DNA of 64,000 nt, taken from contig NC_057924.1 of the NCBI RefSeq assembly GCF_018873765.1, forward strand, positions 6,448,001 to 6,512,000, read 5' to 3'. The notes under the pieces were generated by a model. That model had not been told where the DNA came from. It did no database searches and was given only the letters and a program-made list of their open reading frames with translations. The stretch's first letter is position 1. Each line of letters opens with the position of its first letter. The position numbers and the translations under genes are program-made. Of this stretch, positions 24,791 through 36,662 are shown piece after piece. Source of the DNA: Telopea speciosissima (taxonomy: Eukaryota > Streptophyta > Magnoliopsida > Proteales > Proteaceae).

Positions 24791-27700
24791 AATTTCGCAG
24801 CAGCGTTCTTCTACCATTTATTTATTTATGAAGCACAATCAAATGGTCGAATAAGGCGTTACAATATGGGATCACTTCATTAGTATTATGGGGAATTCAG
24901 AATTCAGATTATCTATAATTCATAATATGGATGAAAAGCTACCCATTCAACCCTCGATCTGCTTCTTCCCTTCTCCCTGCACTCTTCTTCTGCTAAGCAG
25001 GTCCCCCACCCTCGTCGTCTGAAACATCTCGAAAAGTGGGTTCAAAACTTACCCAACCAGCCAACTTGTATTGAGTAGAGTGGAATTGAAACTTGGGAGA
25101 TCATGAAGCGAAAAGAAATGAAGAAGAGAATGAGATACGTCAATCAGGGTTTTTTAAACCAGGAATTGTCTTAGCCGAATTCCAATTCAGATCGGATCGG
25201 AATCAGCCCGAATTGGAGATGGCAAAAATCGAAGGAATCTTGACATAAATTTTCCGATTCAGAACGCAAGAAATTGAAATTGGTCCCAGTCGATTCCATT
25301 ACGAATTGGCCGATTACCGATTTAACAATTTCTGAAACCCTGACATCAATCTCTAGCGTCCATAACTCTAGATCCTTTACCAAGTTCAGATCAGGAAACG
25401 GAAAGACGAAGAAGAAGTTGTAGAAGATGGAGAAAACGAAGAAGAAGCCATAGAATAACAAGAGATCCATTCTCAGGCCGGATATCAACTCAAATTACCA
25501 AGGACGATTCCACTTTTTCCAGATGTTTCAGATGATGAGAGCAAGAACCACCATTAAACGAAGTCGCCGAAGGAACCATCATGGCCAGAGAGAGAAAGAA
25601 AGAAAGGTAATCTTATTATATAAGAGCCGTGCATTATATTTGGGAATCACATGAATGACGGTCGGTAGATGTAACAATAATATCTTTTAATGCTTGAGCT
25701 GGATTTTTAGCCCGCGATTTTGGGCTAGGTTTCAAAGATAAATGCAACTGGGATCGAGTTAGTTGGGGAATGCAGAAAATTTGAACCAATATGACTTGGC
25801 CCACTCTAGGTCATTTTGGTTCAAAGATGAACCTAATTTTGCCCCGACGTGCACTCAATGTTGGTTTGGGTTAAGCTGAGTGATATCCATCACGACCCTA
25901 ACCCGGTGCTGGTTGCGTGGAGACGTGGACATGAGAGCATGTGAAATTACCACTTTACCTCTTATGAAATTAAAAACCCCATTCATGTTGATTTGATACC
26001 CTTGTGCGTGCTTTCTTTGCCCTGTGCATTGGTGGAAGATCTACTTGACCAAGCACCGATCTCTTGCCCTTCCTTTTCTTCACGAAATTACGGAGAAATT
26101 TTTCATCACAACCACATCCAGAACTCCCATTATACTGCACAGTTCTATTTCCATGAAGGTTATTTAGTTGGATCTTTTCATTTAGTGAACATGTTGCCAT
26201 AGTCCACATCATCATTAAGTCATCGAATTTTTGAACCATTGGACATAGCAATGTAATACGTTAATAAATGATTAAAGGAGTTTGAAATTTCTGTGAATCG
26301 AACATTAACTCAACCAGAATCAATGAGAGTTGACATACAGCTAGTGTCAGATCAAATCGAATAGGGGTATCAAAATCCAGTACAAACTGAACCAAATGCT
26401 TTATATATTCAGCTTTGGTTTGGGTTTAAACCTTTAGAAATGAAAATCCATTCGAATCCAAAATCATTTCGGGAAAAAAATAAGCAGTTTTATTTTCATT
26501 ATTTTTTAACATATTAAAAAAAATTCAGAACAAACCAAAAATCAATATAAACTGATAAAAACTTGTTAAGAAAAAGCGAAACAAAACTGGAACCGAATCA
26601 GACTGAAATCAAAATTTTAATTTACTGGTTTGACGTCGACTTCAACAAGAGTGAGACCAATTCATCTGGACTGGAAGTGGACCAAACCGGACAATTGACT
26701 CCCATGTCTCTATGACTTGGCATCGACCCAATAGATGAGTTGAACCGGGTTTGTTTACAACCGGAGCCAATTGAATGACGTATGAGGATAGGATGGCGGA
26801 GACAATCACAGCAATGCGCATCGTAATTTCGTGAAAGTTGAGACTTGACATGGGGAAAGTCAGAGGAAAAGCCGTAAAGGTAAGGGTGTCAACCGATCGG
26901 GTTCGGTCGGTCTCGGTCGGGCCTAAACGGGCCTCACCAATTTTATAGGCTGCATCGTGTCCGACCTTTTAGGTGTTCGGGCTTGCATTGGGTGGACATG
27001 GTACTGTTTAATTTCGGTCGGTCGGTCGGTGTTCGGTCTTTAATCGGGGCAATCTTATTCAAGGTAAACAGGTCTTAAATGGGCCTCAGTCGGGCTAATG
27101 GCCTATTTAACTCTAAACGGACATTAAACGGTGTGGGCAGATAATGTCCTCCTAGCATTGCTCCAATTTAAATATTACAAATGCAATAAAATGCACAACT
27201 GCCTTGAACACAAGCGTAAATACCAATCTGTCTGGGTTCATTCACTTGTTAGATTCTGGTAGAAGTTAATTAAAGAAGCCACCTTAATTCCAAATGTAAT
27301 CTTCATTAGATTATAAGATCCCATCATAAAACAAACCCTATGAGGAAACGTGTTAGATTGAATCCACAAACAATTACGTACTCAAAGACTGAAATTTTGA
27401 TTTTGCAAGACTGAATAGAAAAAAGAAAAAAAGAGGTGGAATTTGGAGGGTTAATTAGGGTTAATGGTTACTTAGTCATTTAGGAGGGTTAGGTTACCTA
27501 GGTCGTTTGGGAGTTGGAAGTTGGAACGTTTGCGTTTGGGTCTTTTCTCTTTTGGCCGTTTGGACATGGCCGTGCCTTGGGGTTGGGGTAGAATAGGTTA
27601 TAATTATCGGGCTTAGGGGGTCGGGTTTAAACGGGGCAAAGGGGGTCGGGCTCGGTCGGGGCATTAAACGGCTTTAAACAGGCGGGTCGGTCGGGCACCC

Positions 27701-27962
27701 GACGGTGTCACCTCTAGCATCGGGAACGACCATTTATAAACAGGTTGGGCCGGTTCGGTCTTCAAGCGATCGGGGTGGTCGGGTCTACCGGTGTGGGCCT
27801 GGCATTGACACCCCTACGTAAAGGGCAGCGGAAGGGCACGATTCTCCACGTGTGAAAAGACATTTTACATTCTCAAGATTCTATTTGTGGAACCTAACCT
27901 TTACATGGATTCCCATCAACTATGGCTTATGTCATGCTTATAGCCTTAGATAAAACACGGGC
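24791..27962 (+). repeat. Segmental duplication, copy B
   Basis: Partner of copy A (18347-22255). It lacks the LINE and the 549-bp hAT-like element and instead has a 936-bp hAT-like element at 26881-27816. Copy A reads AAAGCCGTCAAGGGCAGCGG through that site. It contains polypurine stretches (GAAGAAGAAG, 25406-25446) but no gene with recognisable domains. Confidence 0.9.
26881..27816. mobile_element. hAT-like element, 936 bp, perfect 8-bp target duplication
   Basis: The ends are TAAGGGTGTCAA and TTGACACCCCTA, 11 of 12 matching as inverted repeats. The target duplication CGTAAAGG is perfect at 26873-26880 and 27817-27824. Both end regions are full of CGGTCGG and CGGGCC motifs in opposite senses, and the middle is AT-rich. 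No transposase is encoded, so it is non-autonomous. Its absence from copy A dates it after the segmental duplication or its loss from A. Confidence 0.92.
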
Positions 27963-27980
27963 CACGTCAGAGGTATTTTA

Positions 27981-28118
27981 GGCTGTGTTTGGTATGTGTT
28001 CTTGAAATGCATTTCAGGTCAATTTCTCATTCTTGGGTGATATAAATAATTGTTTTTATCGTTTAAGAATACGAAATCGACCTAGAATGCATTCCAAGAA
28101 TGCATACCAAACACAGCC
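27981..28118. mobile_element. Tourist-like (PIF/Harbinger) MITE
   Basis: The terminal inverted repeats GGCTGTGTTTGGTATG (27981-27996 and its reverse complement at 28103-28118) are perfect. The flanks are TTA on both sides (27978-27980, 28119-28121), the 3-base target duplication of PIF/Harbinger elements. Total length is 138 bp with further pairing inside (GAATGCATTCC). A half copy seems to lie near 54540-54595. Confidence 0.92.
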
Positions 28119-28121
28119 TTA

Positions 28122-31100
28122 ATATTGAAAGATAACTCATAAAGAGGCGGTCTCCGATGCACCAAACTATGATTTCAATGTCAAATTTAGGTCGGTCTAT
28201 GATCTGGATCGGATTGGAATCAGTGTTTCAAGAATAGCGAATTGGATAGGGAATTATGGTCGATTTTTGGATAAAAACACCAGAATCGTTGCAATATTGT
28301 TTGAATATGCCAATTTTAAAGTTTTTTAAAACCGATTCAAGCTGATTCCGATTCGATTACATTAACCACTTTCATAATCGATGACGGGTTTTAAAACTAT
28401 AATAGGAATTGGTCTGAATCGGTTATAAACTATATTCTTGGCATTTAAGGTTTTTCATACAAATATTGCATGAATTGGATTGATCAAAATTGGGATCCAT
28501 CTCGGCCGATCTGATCCTAATTCTTCAAAGTTCAAACCATGATCATGGTTTTTAAAACAAAGAATCAATATCCAAATCAGGTTCAATTGATTTCAATCCA
28601 ATTCTGAGCCAGATAGATTGAAATCGATTAGGAGAGCCGAAATCAGTCACATTCCACCCGGATCCTAAAAACCATGTATGAATTGCATGTTGCAAAACTG
28701 TAAGAGTGCGTTTGGTAACATTCAGAATAGCGTTCTGAACAGTTCTTTTGTTAAAAAAGAACAAAAAAACATGAAAAAGTGTTTGGCTTTGCGGTTTGTT
28801 TTTTCGTTCCTTTAGAACGAACCGGAGGTCTTGAGCACCAAAAGAACAAAGAACGATGCGAGCGACGGACAAATCACAAAACCCGTGATTTTTTGGAGAA
28901 AAATCGGGACACTCATCTCTCTCGCTCTGCTAGCACCAATTTTGGAAACGACGAAGAAGGACTCCTCGCTCTGCAACCCTAGGTGAGATCTCTCACTCTC
29001 TCTCGCTCTCTCTCCCTCTCTATCTCTCGCATGCTCTGCCTCCCTCTCTCGCTGTTTCCCCTCTCTCCCTCTCTATCTCTCTCGCACTCTCTGCACTTCT
29101 CTCTCGCTCTTTCCCTTTCTCTGTCTCTCTCTCTCCTCATACTCTCTGTGTCGTTTTTTGGCTCTTTTCCTCTCTCTGTCTCTCTCTCTCCCTCTCATGC
29201 TCTCCCTCTCACCGTCTCTGTGTAGAGATTATGGAAGATTGATCCAATTTGTTTCCGATTTTATCTCAGGAAGTGGCTCAGCACCCCTTTGTTTCCCATT
29301 TTGTCTCTGGTAATATTATATCTCAGATCTAAATTATTGTTGTTGTTGTATATGTTATCTGCCCATGTTTGCGTTTTCTGGATGAATGAATGTGTCCATT
29401 TTTGGGACTGTTTTCTCTAATTTTAGTTTAAATTACGGTATATCTATTGCAAGGTATTTAATTAGTTTACTTTGTTTCTGATAGTTTTGATCTTCGAAAT
29501 TTGTCTTCTTTGAACATACTAGCCACTCTATCCTTGAATCTCATATAATTTTGTTTTTTGAAATTCTGAAAATAAATAACAAACCATTTGGGAGCTCAGT
29601 ACTTCCATCCTTTTTTTTTTTTTTCAATTGCAAATTGGGTTTGAAGATGCCGGTCATGTTTATTAAATGTTTGATTGCCCCTAGAGATTTTAGAAGGAAT
29701 TTCTCTAGAAGCCTTGTGATGTATCTGGTATTTGGTATTGTAAAAGGAGTATCTTGGAATTTTTGTTTACAACGGCAGGTACTAAATGCCAGTGGATGGG
29801 AGAGCTTAAATTCATTGAATTACTTTCCTCCTACTCTAGAATATCAAAAAAGCATCTCAGTGCACGAGGCACCTGCTACTCTAGATTAATAACGAAGAAA
29901 ACTATTTCCGGCTTATGTTGCTGGTGCCCAGCTATCATGCTATGCCAGCTTCTTGAGCCAAGGGCGGGAAGTGGCCTTAAGCATCCTCCTCACACATACG
30001 CACACGCACACACACACAGCATGGTCAAGCTTGATCCGATTCGGTCTTTCAATTGATGTTTATTCATCTCCATTAGGAAGTTATATATACAAGCCTTAGC
30101 CGATTCTAATTACAATGGAAAGATGAGTACATGTGATATCATTTTCTAATCGTAATGGAATTCTAAATAGAGTTGGAGACTAAAGAGATTACATATTCTA
30201 TTGTGAGTGGAAGATGAGTAGAACTCGATCTCTTGTATCGGTTGATAGGAATGCACCAAACGCCTTTGCAATCAACAATCCTATTTCTGAAAATTATATA
30301 AAAAATCATATAAATCTTTTTGAAACTCATAAAGAGAGAGAGAAACGTACCTGGAGGAGTTTGTACAGATTCAATGTCATTCTGAGTGAGTAACAATGAA
30401 ATTATAAGATCAGAAACCCTACGTTTATGAAAAACTGCGAGAGGGAAAGAGTTGGAGAAACGGTAACAGGCAAGGGTGGAAGAGAGAGAGAGAGATACTG
30501 GAATGATGAAAAGAAGAGTGGGAGAAGATTAGATTTTAAGAGAATGGAAACTAAAATGAGAGTGGGAGACGATTTGGGAGATGATTAGGTTTTTTAAAAA
30601 TGGAAATTAAAATGCCAAGGTACCTGAAAAATAATTGGAAAAGACAAGAAAGATAGTAAGAAAATAAAGGTTGGAGATTTCTTTTTCTTTTTACGGTAAC
30701 TTAGCAGATTCTTAATTAATTAAGGTTAGCAAATTTTATTTTTTATTTTTTATTTATTATACCAATTTAAGAGGAAAGGTACTATGAATCTCTAAAAAAT
30801 GGAAAGGAGAGATAAAAAGTATAGTATGAGAGATAGTATTTAAATAAACAAGAAGGTAAAATAGTCAAATGAAAAAGTAGTCACGAAACATGTATTCGTG
30901 CAGTTATATAATAGTATAAAATATAATAGTACAATATATATTTATGAGGGATAGTTTTCTAGGCAATGGGAACACATGAAAGCATCAATAAGAGGTCGAA
31001 TTTATGCTTTTCAGGAGGACAGGATGGTCATTTCATAGGGAATTGAGTCTGACGCAGGAGCTACACTCTTGGACAGACTCCTCTTTTCCCCATATTTTTT

Positions 31101-31224
31101 TATTTATCTCGGTCCTTGTTTTCTTTCTTTCTTTTACCAAAAAAAAAAAAGTTTTTTTTCTTCTTTCTTTAATATATTATTTTATTTATTTTTTTTTTGG
31201 GTAAAGTTTAATATATATTTTTTA
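28122..31224. other. Intergenic, no recognised gene
   Basis: At 28190-28530 there is a stretch of degenerate GATTCCGATTCGAT-type repeats. Near 28704 the phrase GTGCGTTTGGTAACATTC resembles a MITE end, but no partner end was found. At 28985-29225 lies a pyrimidine tract of CTCTCT repeats, which makes long meaningless open frames. At 30003-30018 there is an ACACAC run. The region 30050-30420 has an LTR-like look on the minus strand but no second copy. Short frames here have no known domain. Confidence 0.5.
28985..29225 (+). repeat. CT-rich simple repeat
   Basis: Imperfect (CT)n and CTCTCC runs cover about 240 bases. The open frames across it are low-complexity Ser/Leu/Pro strings and are not genes. 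Confidence 0.9.
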
Positions 31225-31242
31225 TCATTGAATAAAAAATGT

Positions 31243-31992
31243 TTTTTTTTTTTTTTTTTTGGTAAGAAGAAAATTTATTAAGCTAGAGAGTCATTACAAA
31301 CAGTGGCTTCATTCACACAAAGATGAAGAAGCCAAGGAGTGGTAATAGGCCAATCAATCGGAGACTCAATCGAAAAGGCCGACCTAACCAAGGCATCAAC
31401 CACACTATTGGCAGACCTTAGAACAAAAGAAAAAGAGCAATCATCAAAAGATTTCTGAAGTTGAACAATATCATGATGAATACTTTGAATGGCAAGCTCC
31501 GGATCAGAAGAGGATAGTTGCTGAATTAACGAATAACAATCTGATTCCACCAAGACTTTCCTGAAACCACCCCTAGCAGCAAGAAGAAGGCCAGATCGAA
31601 CAGCAAAGGCTTCGGCAATGCAAGTAGAGTCACAATTAACACCAACCGAATAAGCCAAGAGAGGATGGCCAAAGTGATCTCTTATAATGTTTCCAAAACC
31701 ACCTTTCTTAGATCCTTCACTCCAAGCTGCATCAATATTCAATTTAACCCAAGAAGGTGTAGGGGGAATCCAACTCTGAATAGAAATAGACTCCGAAATA
31801 TGAATTGGCTCCAGAGTATAAGTAGAAGAGTAAGGTGGATTATTTGCAAGCTGAAATTCTGTAAAAGCTTTTTCCGTCATTTGAATAACCTTCACGGGCG
31901 ACCAGGATTTGTTTTCAAAGATGATGTCATTTTTAGCTCTCTAAATATACCATAATAAAAATGAAGCTTGAGAAAATAAATCTTGAGCCATC
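31243..31992 (-). mobile_element. 5'-truncated LINE with 18-bp target duplication
   Basis: TCATTGAATAAAAAATGT occurs perfectly at 31225-31242 and 31993-32010, directly flanking the element. The 3' end is the T run at 31243-31260 (poly(A) on the minus strand). Only about 750 bases of the 3' part were copied. The perfect duplication suggests a fairly recent insertion. Confidence 0.95.
31278..31895 (-). pseudogene. LINE RNase H domain fragment
   Basis: The frame reads WVKLNIDAAWSEGSKKGGFG (first Asp of RNase H), IAEAFAVRSGLLLA (Glu), VESDCYSLIQQL (second Asp) and a C-terminal FVLRSANSVVDALVR, where the usual HxxREAN histidine is replaced. There is no reverse transcriptase. It is an open, 205-codon relic of a plant LINE and not a host gene. 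Confidence 0.9.
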
Positions 31993-32010
31993 TCATTGAA
32001 TAAAAAATGT

Positions 32011-32577
32011 GAAAGGTAAATTTTCAATTTTTATTTTCTTTCGTTCAAACAACCAAACGCAGGCTTAGACCTGATTGGCGGAATCGGATTGGCCGAAATT
32101 GGGATCAGCCGAATTCTTGAAAGTTGAAACCGTGCCTCGAAGATCACTTTCCAAATCGTAGAAGCAAAGAAATAAAAGTTTTTTTTCTTTATGGATTACT
32201 ATACCATTTATAACTAACCATCCCATGAGGGTAACTTCGTAAATCTTCAATAGATTGGCTTGATAGACTTCAGTGTCACTCCCTCCCTCCCACTCGAGCA
32301 TGTGTGTGTGTGTGTGCCTATGGGCGGCTTCCAGTTTATTAAAATTTAGACTGATAGCTCTCATAGGCTCCTACCGTCCTCTGCTTTCGAAACCCCGTTC
32401 CTCTGCATCAAGTATTCCATTATATTTGAGGCGTTCTCATCACCAACTTGAATCACGTTCAAGCCTTCATCGATCTCTCTGCAACTCGTACGATGGAGCC
32501 GTAAAAGAACTTTCCAGTAGATCTATCGTTCTATTTCAGCCTCATTCTTTAAGGAGTTCTTTTGAAGAGAAAAGATA
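32011..32577. other. 5' region of the SKS-like gene
   Basis: It contains a GT microsatellite (32301-32315) and degenerate GGAATCGGATTGGCCG repeats near 32090. No clear TATA box was found before the start codon at 32578. Confidence 0.5.
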
Positions 32578-35500
32578 ATGGGAGATAACAGATTTTCCTG
32601 TTTTCTCTTCTTCTTCTTCCTCTTTCTTGCTTCTTGTGTTAATGGCGAAGATCCTTACAGATTTTTCACATGGACTGTGACTTACGGCGATATTTACCCG
32701 CTCGGAGTAAAACAACAGGTTTTTTCTTGTTTCATTGTTCTTTCTCGAACGAAAACTTAATTAGGTTCAGAAAAAATTCAGATTTTCCCTTACAAATTGA
32801 GGGGATTCCGGTAACAATGCAGGGGATCTTGATAAACGGTCAGTTTCCAGGGCCTCAGATCGAGTGTGTTACGAACGATAACTTGATTATTAGTGTCTTC
32901 AACAACTTGGATGAACCGTTCCTCATCTCTTGGTAAGTTTATATTATTAATCCTTCTCTGGTTCTCACTCACATCCTTTTGGATTGGATAAATCTGTAGA
33001 AATCTTTTATCTTTTTTGTTTCGCTTTTGCCTTTTTTGTATTTTTCCGCGGTAAGAGCTCTGCTCCGTGACTGAGATATTCCCAAATCGCAATCTCGAAC
33101 AGAACGGGGTGACGGTTCAAAATATGGACCGTGGTCCCGGGTCCAATCCGGCTGGACCGGGGTATTGAGATTTCTCTGCAAATGACGGGAATCTGCCCAC
33201 TTTCTGAAACTGTCCTTAAAGAGCATTCCTGTAGTATTAGTTGATAACTTGATAGGCAGATATGAAGGGTATATAATTGGGTTTGGGGGTATTATAGTAA
33301 TTTCACTTTGGATGGCAGGGATATTCTTTTGCGAGAGAAATCTACTTTTACAGTGATTTTTTTTTTTGGTAAAGCTTTTACAGTAATTGGCAAGTTTGGG
33401 GATCACGGATCAATCATTCTACATTGGTATTGGTTTGCTTTCTGCGGCGGGACCATTTTCTTTTTTTGCCAAATCAGCTTTAGTACACATGCACCCACAT
33501 GGCTATAGTGATAATGATTCAGGAACGCAGAAATTTTTTTTTGTTTCGTTTTGGTCGGTGTTCTAATTAGAATTGATGGATCTAATAAGAACACGGGAGA
33601 GGCTACCTACACGGAGATTGTGTAGTTTCATATCTTAAAGGAGGGGTATTATGGAAAAACACTAAAAAAAACACTAAAAATAGAGGATACATGAGACATT
33701 TTACAGGGGGTAGTGCTAAAGTAATCTGAGTCTTATGAGGGTTGCTTGCATGCAATTTTGAAATCATGCCCTCGTGATGCCAATGCCCGTGTTCTCATTG
33801 GGCCTGAACAAGGAGGGGCCATTCTCTCCACAAAAAATGCCAACCGTGAGATTACTTAGCATGCTTGTGATTTTTCAACTGGACTCTAAAATCATAGGAA
33901 GAGTGGTTCAAGCAAGGTTGTAAATCTCAGTTTCGATTGGTATTGATCAGGCCCAAAATCGAGATGTACCGGATACCTTGGGTTTCCTCTCAACGAAGCA
34001 TGAAATTGAGACAATTCGGAGATTTTGGACAATTTCGACCAAGATTTAGTTTCATAGTTCTAAGTATTAGTTTCGTTAGAGATCAATATCAATATGATAC
34101 TGATAAGTAGCGGTTGTATTGGTCAGAAAAATGGTTCATTTTTGAATTTATGCTCGATACAGCCCGAAATAGTACCGAAATAGCTGAATGGCACAAATTT
34201 ATGGTCCATTTGGGCAATTTCTATGATATATTTGGATTGAGATTTTATATTTCAGTTTTGGTCAGGGTCGAAATCACAATCAAAACCGAAATCTTGTACC
34301 CTGCTTTTCCTAGAATTGAGATAAGTGTTACTACAGAAATTGAAATAAAATCAACTTAATTTTCATTTATAATCAATACTTCATGCTTTCGGATGGAATG
34401 CAATTCTAGGCTTCACTTGCTGCCAACCCCTCTTTTCTGTTAATATTTTGTCTAGAGATCTTATTATTTTCCCCGAAATACCACTGGGAAAAAATTTCAA
34501 TTCCATGTGAAAAAAAAAATTGTCATTTTTACTTCTTTGCAAACAACCATATTTCACTTCAATTCATTTTTTTGAATGAATTATTTGATTTCACATTAGC
34601 CAAACGTGGCCTAAGTTTTACTCTGTGATACCATACTTCACCAGGAACGGTTTGCAGCAGAGGAGGAACTCATGGCAGGATGGAGTCTATGGTACCAACT
34701 GTCCTATTCCACCTGGAAAAAACTTCACTTATATTCTCCAGGCTAAGGATCAAATAGGCAGCTTCTTCTACTTCCCTTCACTTGCATTCCACAAGGCAGC
34801 AGGAGGCTTTGGTGGAATCAAGATCTTTAGCCGCCCAAGAATTCCTGTTCCTTTTCCTAACCCAGCTGGAGAGCATACAGTTCTGGCTGGTGACTGGTTC
34901 AAGAAAAACCATAGAGTAAGTAACAGTATAATTGGGTTCTTCTAAAGAATCATAATACATATAGTTACTGGTTTTAGTACAAAAGAGAGAAATCCATCGA
35001 GTTATTCGAATCGAATCGGTCGAATTGGCCAAGCCCGATCCCAATTCTTGCTGATTCATTTTGATCCCTTGTTGATTGTGCTTTGGATTGTTCTCTTTTC
35101 CTAAATACTGATATAAGCTTCCGTGTCATTAACAGGATTTGAAAGCAATCTTAGACACTGGGAATGATATGCCCTTTGCTGATGGACTTCTCATCAATGG
35201 CCGAGGTTGGAATGGATACACATTCAACGTTGATCAAGGTAATCATAAATCATGTTTTTCTACAACTCACAAGCTACCACTCACTGAAATTCCAAGTTGT
35301 TTTAGATGTATAGTCTAACTGTTCTATGTATATTGGGCAGGTAAGACATACAGGTTCAGGATTTCAAATGTGGGTCTTACCACATCCTTCAACTTCAGAA
35401 TTCAGGGACACAAGTTGAAGCTGATAGAGGTGGAAGGGTCTCACACACTTCAGAACACCTACTCTTCCCTTGATATCCATCTGGGCCAGTCTTACTCTGT

Positions 35501-36662
35501 ATTGGTTACTGCCGATCAGCCTGTACAGGATTACTACATTGCTGTTTCTTCACGTTTCACCAAACGAGTTCTCACAACTACAGCAATTCTCCATTACAGT
35601 AACTCAGTTAGAGGAGTTTCTGGTCCTCCTCCTGGTGGCCCAACAACTCAAATCGATTCGTCTCTCAACCAGGCCAGATCAATCCGGTACTCACCCATAT
35701 TACATCGATCAATCAAGTCCTGCTTCTGCTAATTTTGATGTTCTTAATTTGATTGTCTCTGCATCTTTTGAAATACAGATGGAATTTGACTGCAAGTGGT
35801 CCAAGACCCAATCCTCAAGGCTCTTATCACTATGGATTGGTAAACCCCACCCGTACAATCAAGCTTGCCAATAATTGGAATATTGTTTATGGCAAGCCGA
35901 GGTATGCTGTCAATGGTGTCTCTTTCGTTCCTGCAGACACACCATTGAAACTAGCAGATTACTACAAGATCCCTGGCGTCTTCAATCTTGGAAGCATTCC
36001 CGATAAACATCCCGGTGACGGCAGATGTGACCTTAAGACTTCTGTCATGGCTGCAGATTTCAGGGCTTATGTTGAGATTGTGTTTGAGGATTGGACGGAC
36101 ACTGTACAATCATGGCACATTGATGGTTATTCCTTCTTTGTTGTCGGGTAAGGTTTTTAGGCAATAAAAAGATGGGTCATTCTTTCCTTCTTGTGGTTCA
36201 TCTCGACTTCTGAAACCTTGGAGTTTTTCTGGATGAACAGAATGGGTCAAGGCCCGTGGTCGCCTGCGAGCAGACAAAGTTACAATTTGAGAGACACGGT
36301 TGCTCGTTCAACTACTCAGGTATGGAATAGATGGTTGGGAACCCATTCAAGATTAGACGAATCAGACGATTTTGATTAATCTATCAAACAGTGATGAATT
36401 TTGTGCTTGAGATGTTGATAAATTGGGTTCTTTTTTATTGGGAATGCAGGTATACCCAAATTCATGGACTGCAATATACATGGCTTTGGATAATGTGGGA
36501 ATGTGGAATATAAGATCGGAGAATTGGGATCGACAATACCTGGGTCAGCAATTTTACCTTCGCGTCTACTCACCTTCAAATTCATGGAGAGATGAATATC
36601 CAATCCCGAAGAACGCTCTCCTCTGTGGTCGGGCAGCTGGTCGTAAAACTCGTCCTCTCTGA
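32578..36662 (+). CDS. SKU5-similar (SKS) monocopper-oxidase-like protein
   Basis: Eight exons join in phase to 550 residues: 32578-32718, 32802-32932, 34645-34915, 35136-35238, 35341-35686, 35779-36147, 36241-36319, 36450-36662. All introns are GT-AG. Residues 1-23 form a signal peptide, so the protein is secreted or apoplastic. Three cupredoxin domains follow the ascorbate oxidase layout (MQGILINGQFPGP; FGGIKIFSRPRIPVPFP; WHIDGYSFFVVG). The four His-x-His copper motifs of true oxidases are replaced: SWN for HWH, FPS for HGH, HID for HLH, and a segment without HCH near the end. The protein ends KTRPL without a hydrophobic tail, so no GPI anchor is expected, unlike SKU5 itself. The nearest relatives are pollen-type SKS / L-ascorbate oxidase homologues. 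They act in cell-wall expansion or pollen tubes; this gene's own role is inferred. Confidence 0.95.

Noticed and set aside
28983..29225. 80-codon Ser/Leu frame that could look like a secreted peptide
   Set aside because: It is entirely a CT microsatellite.
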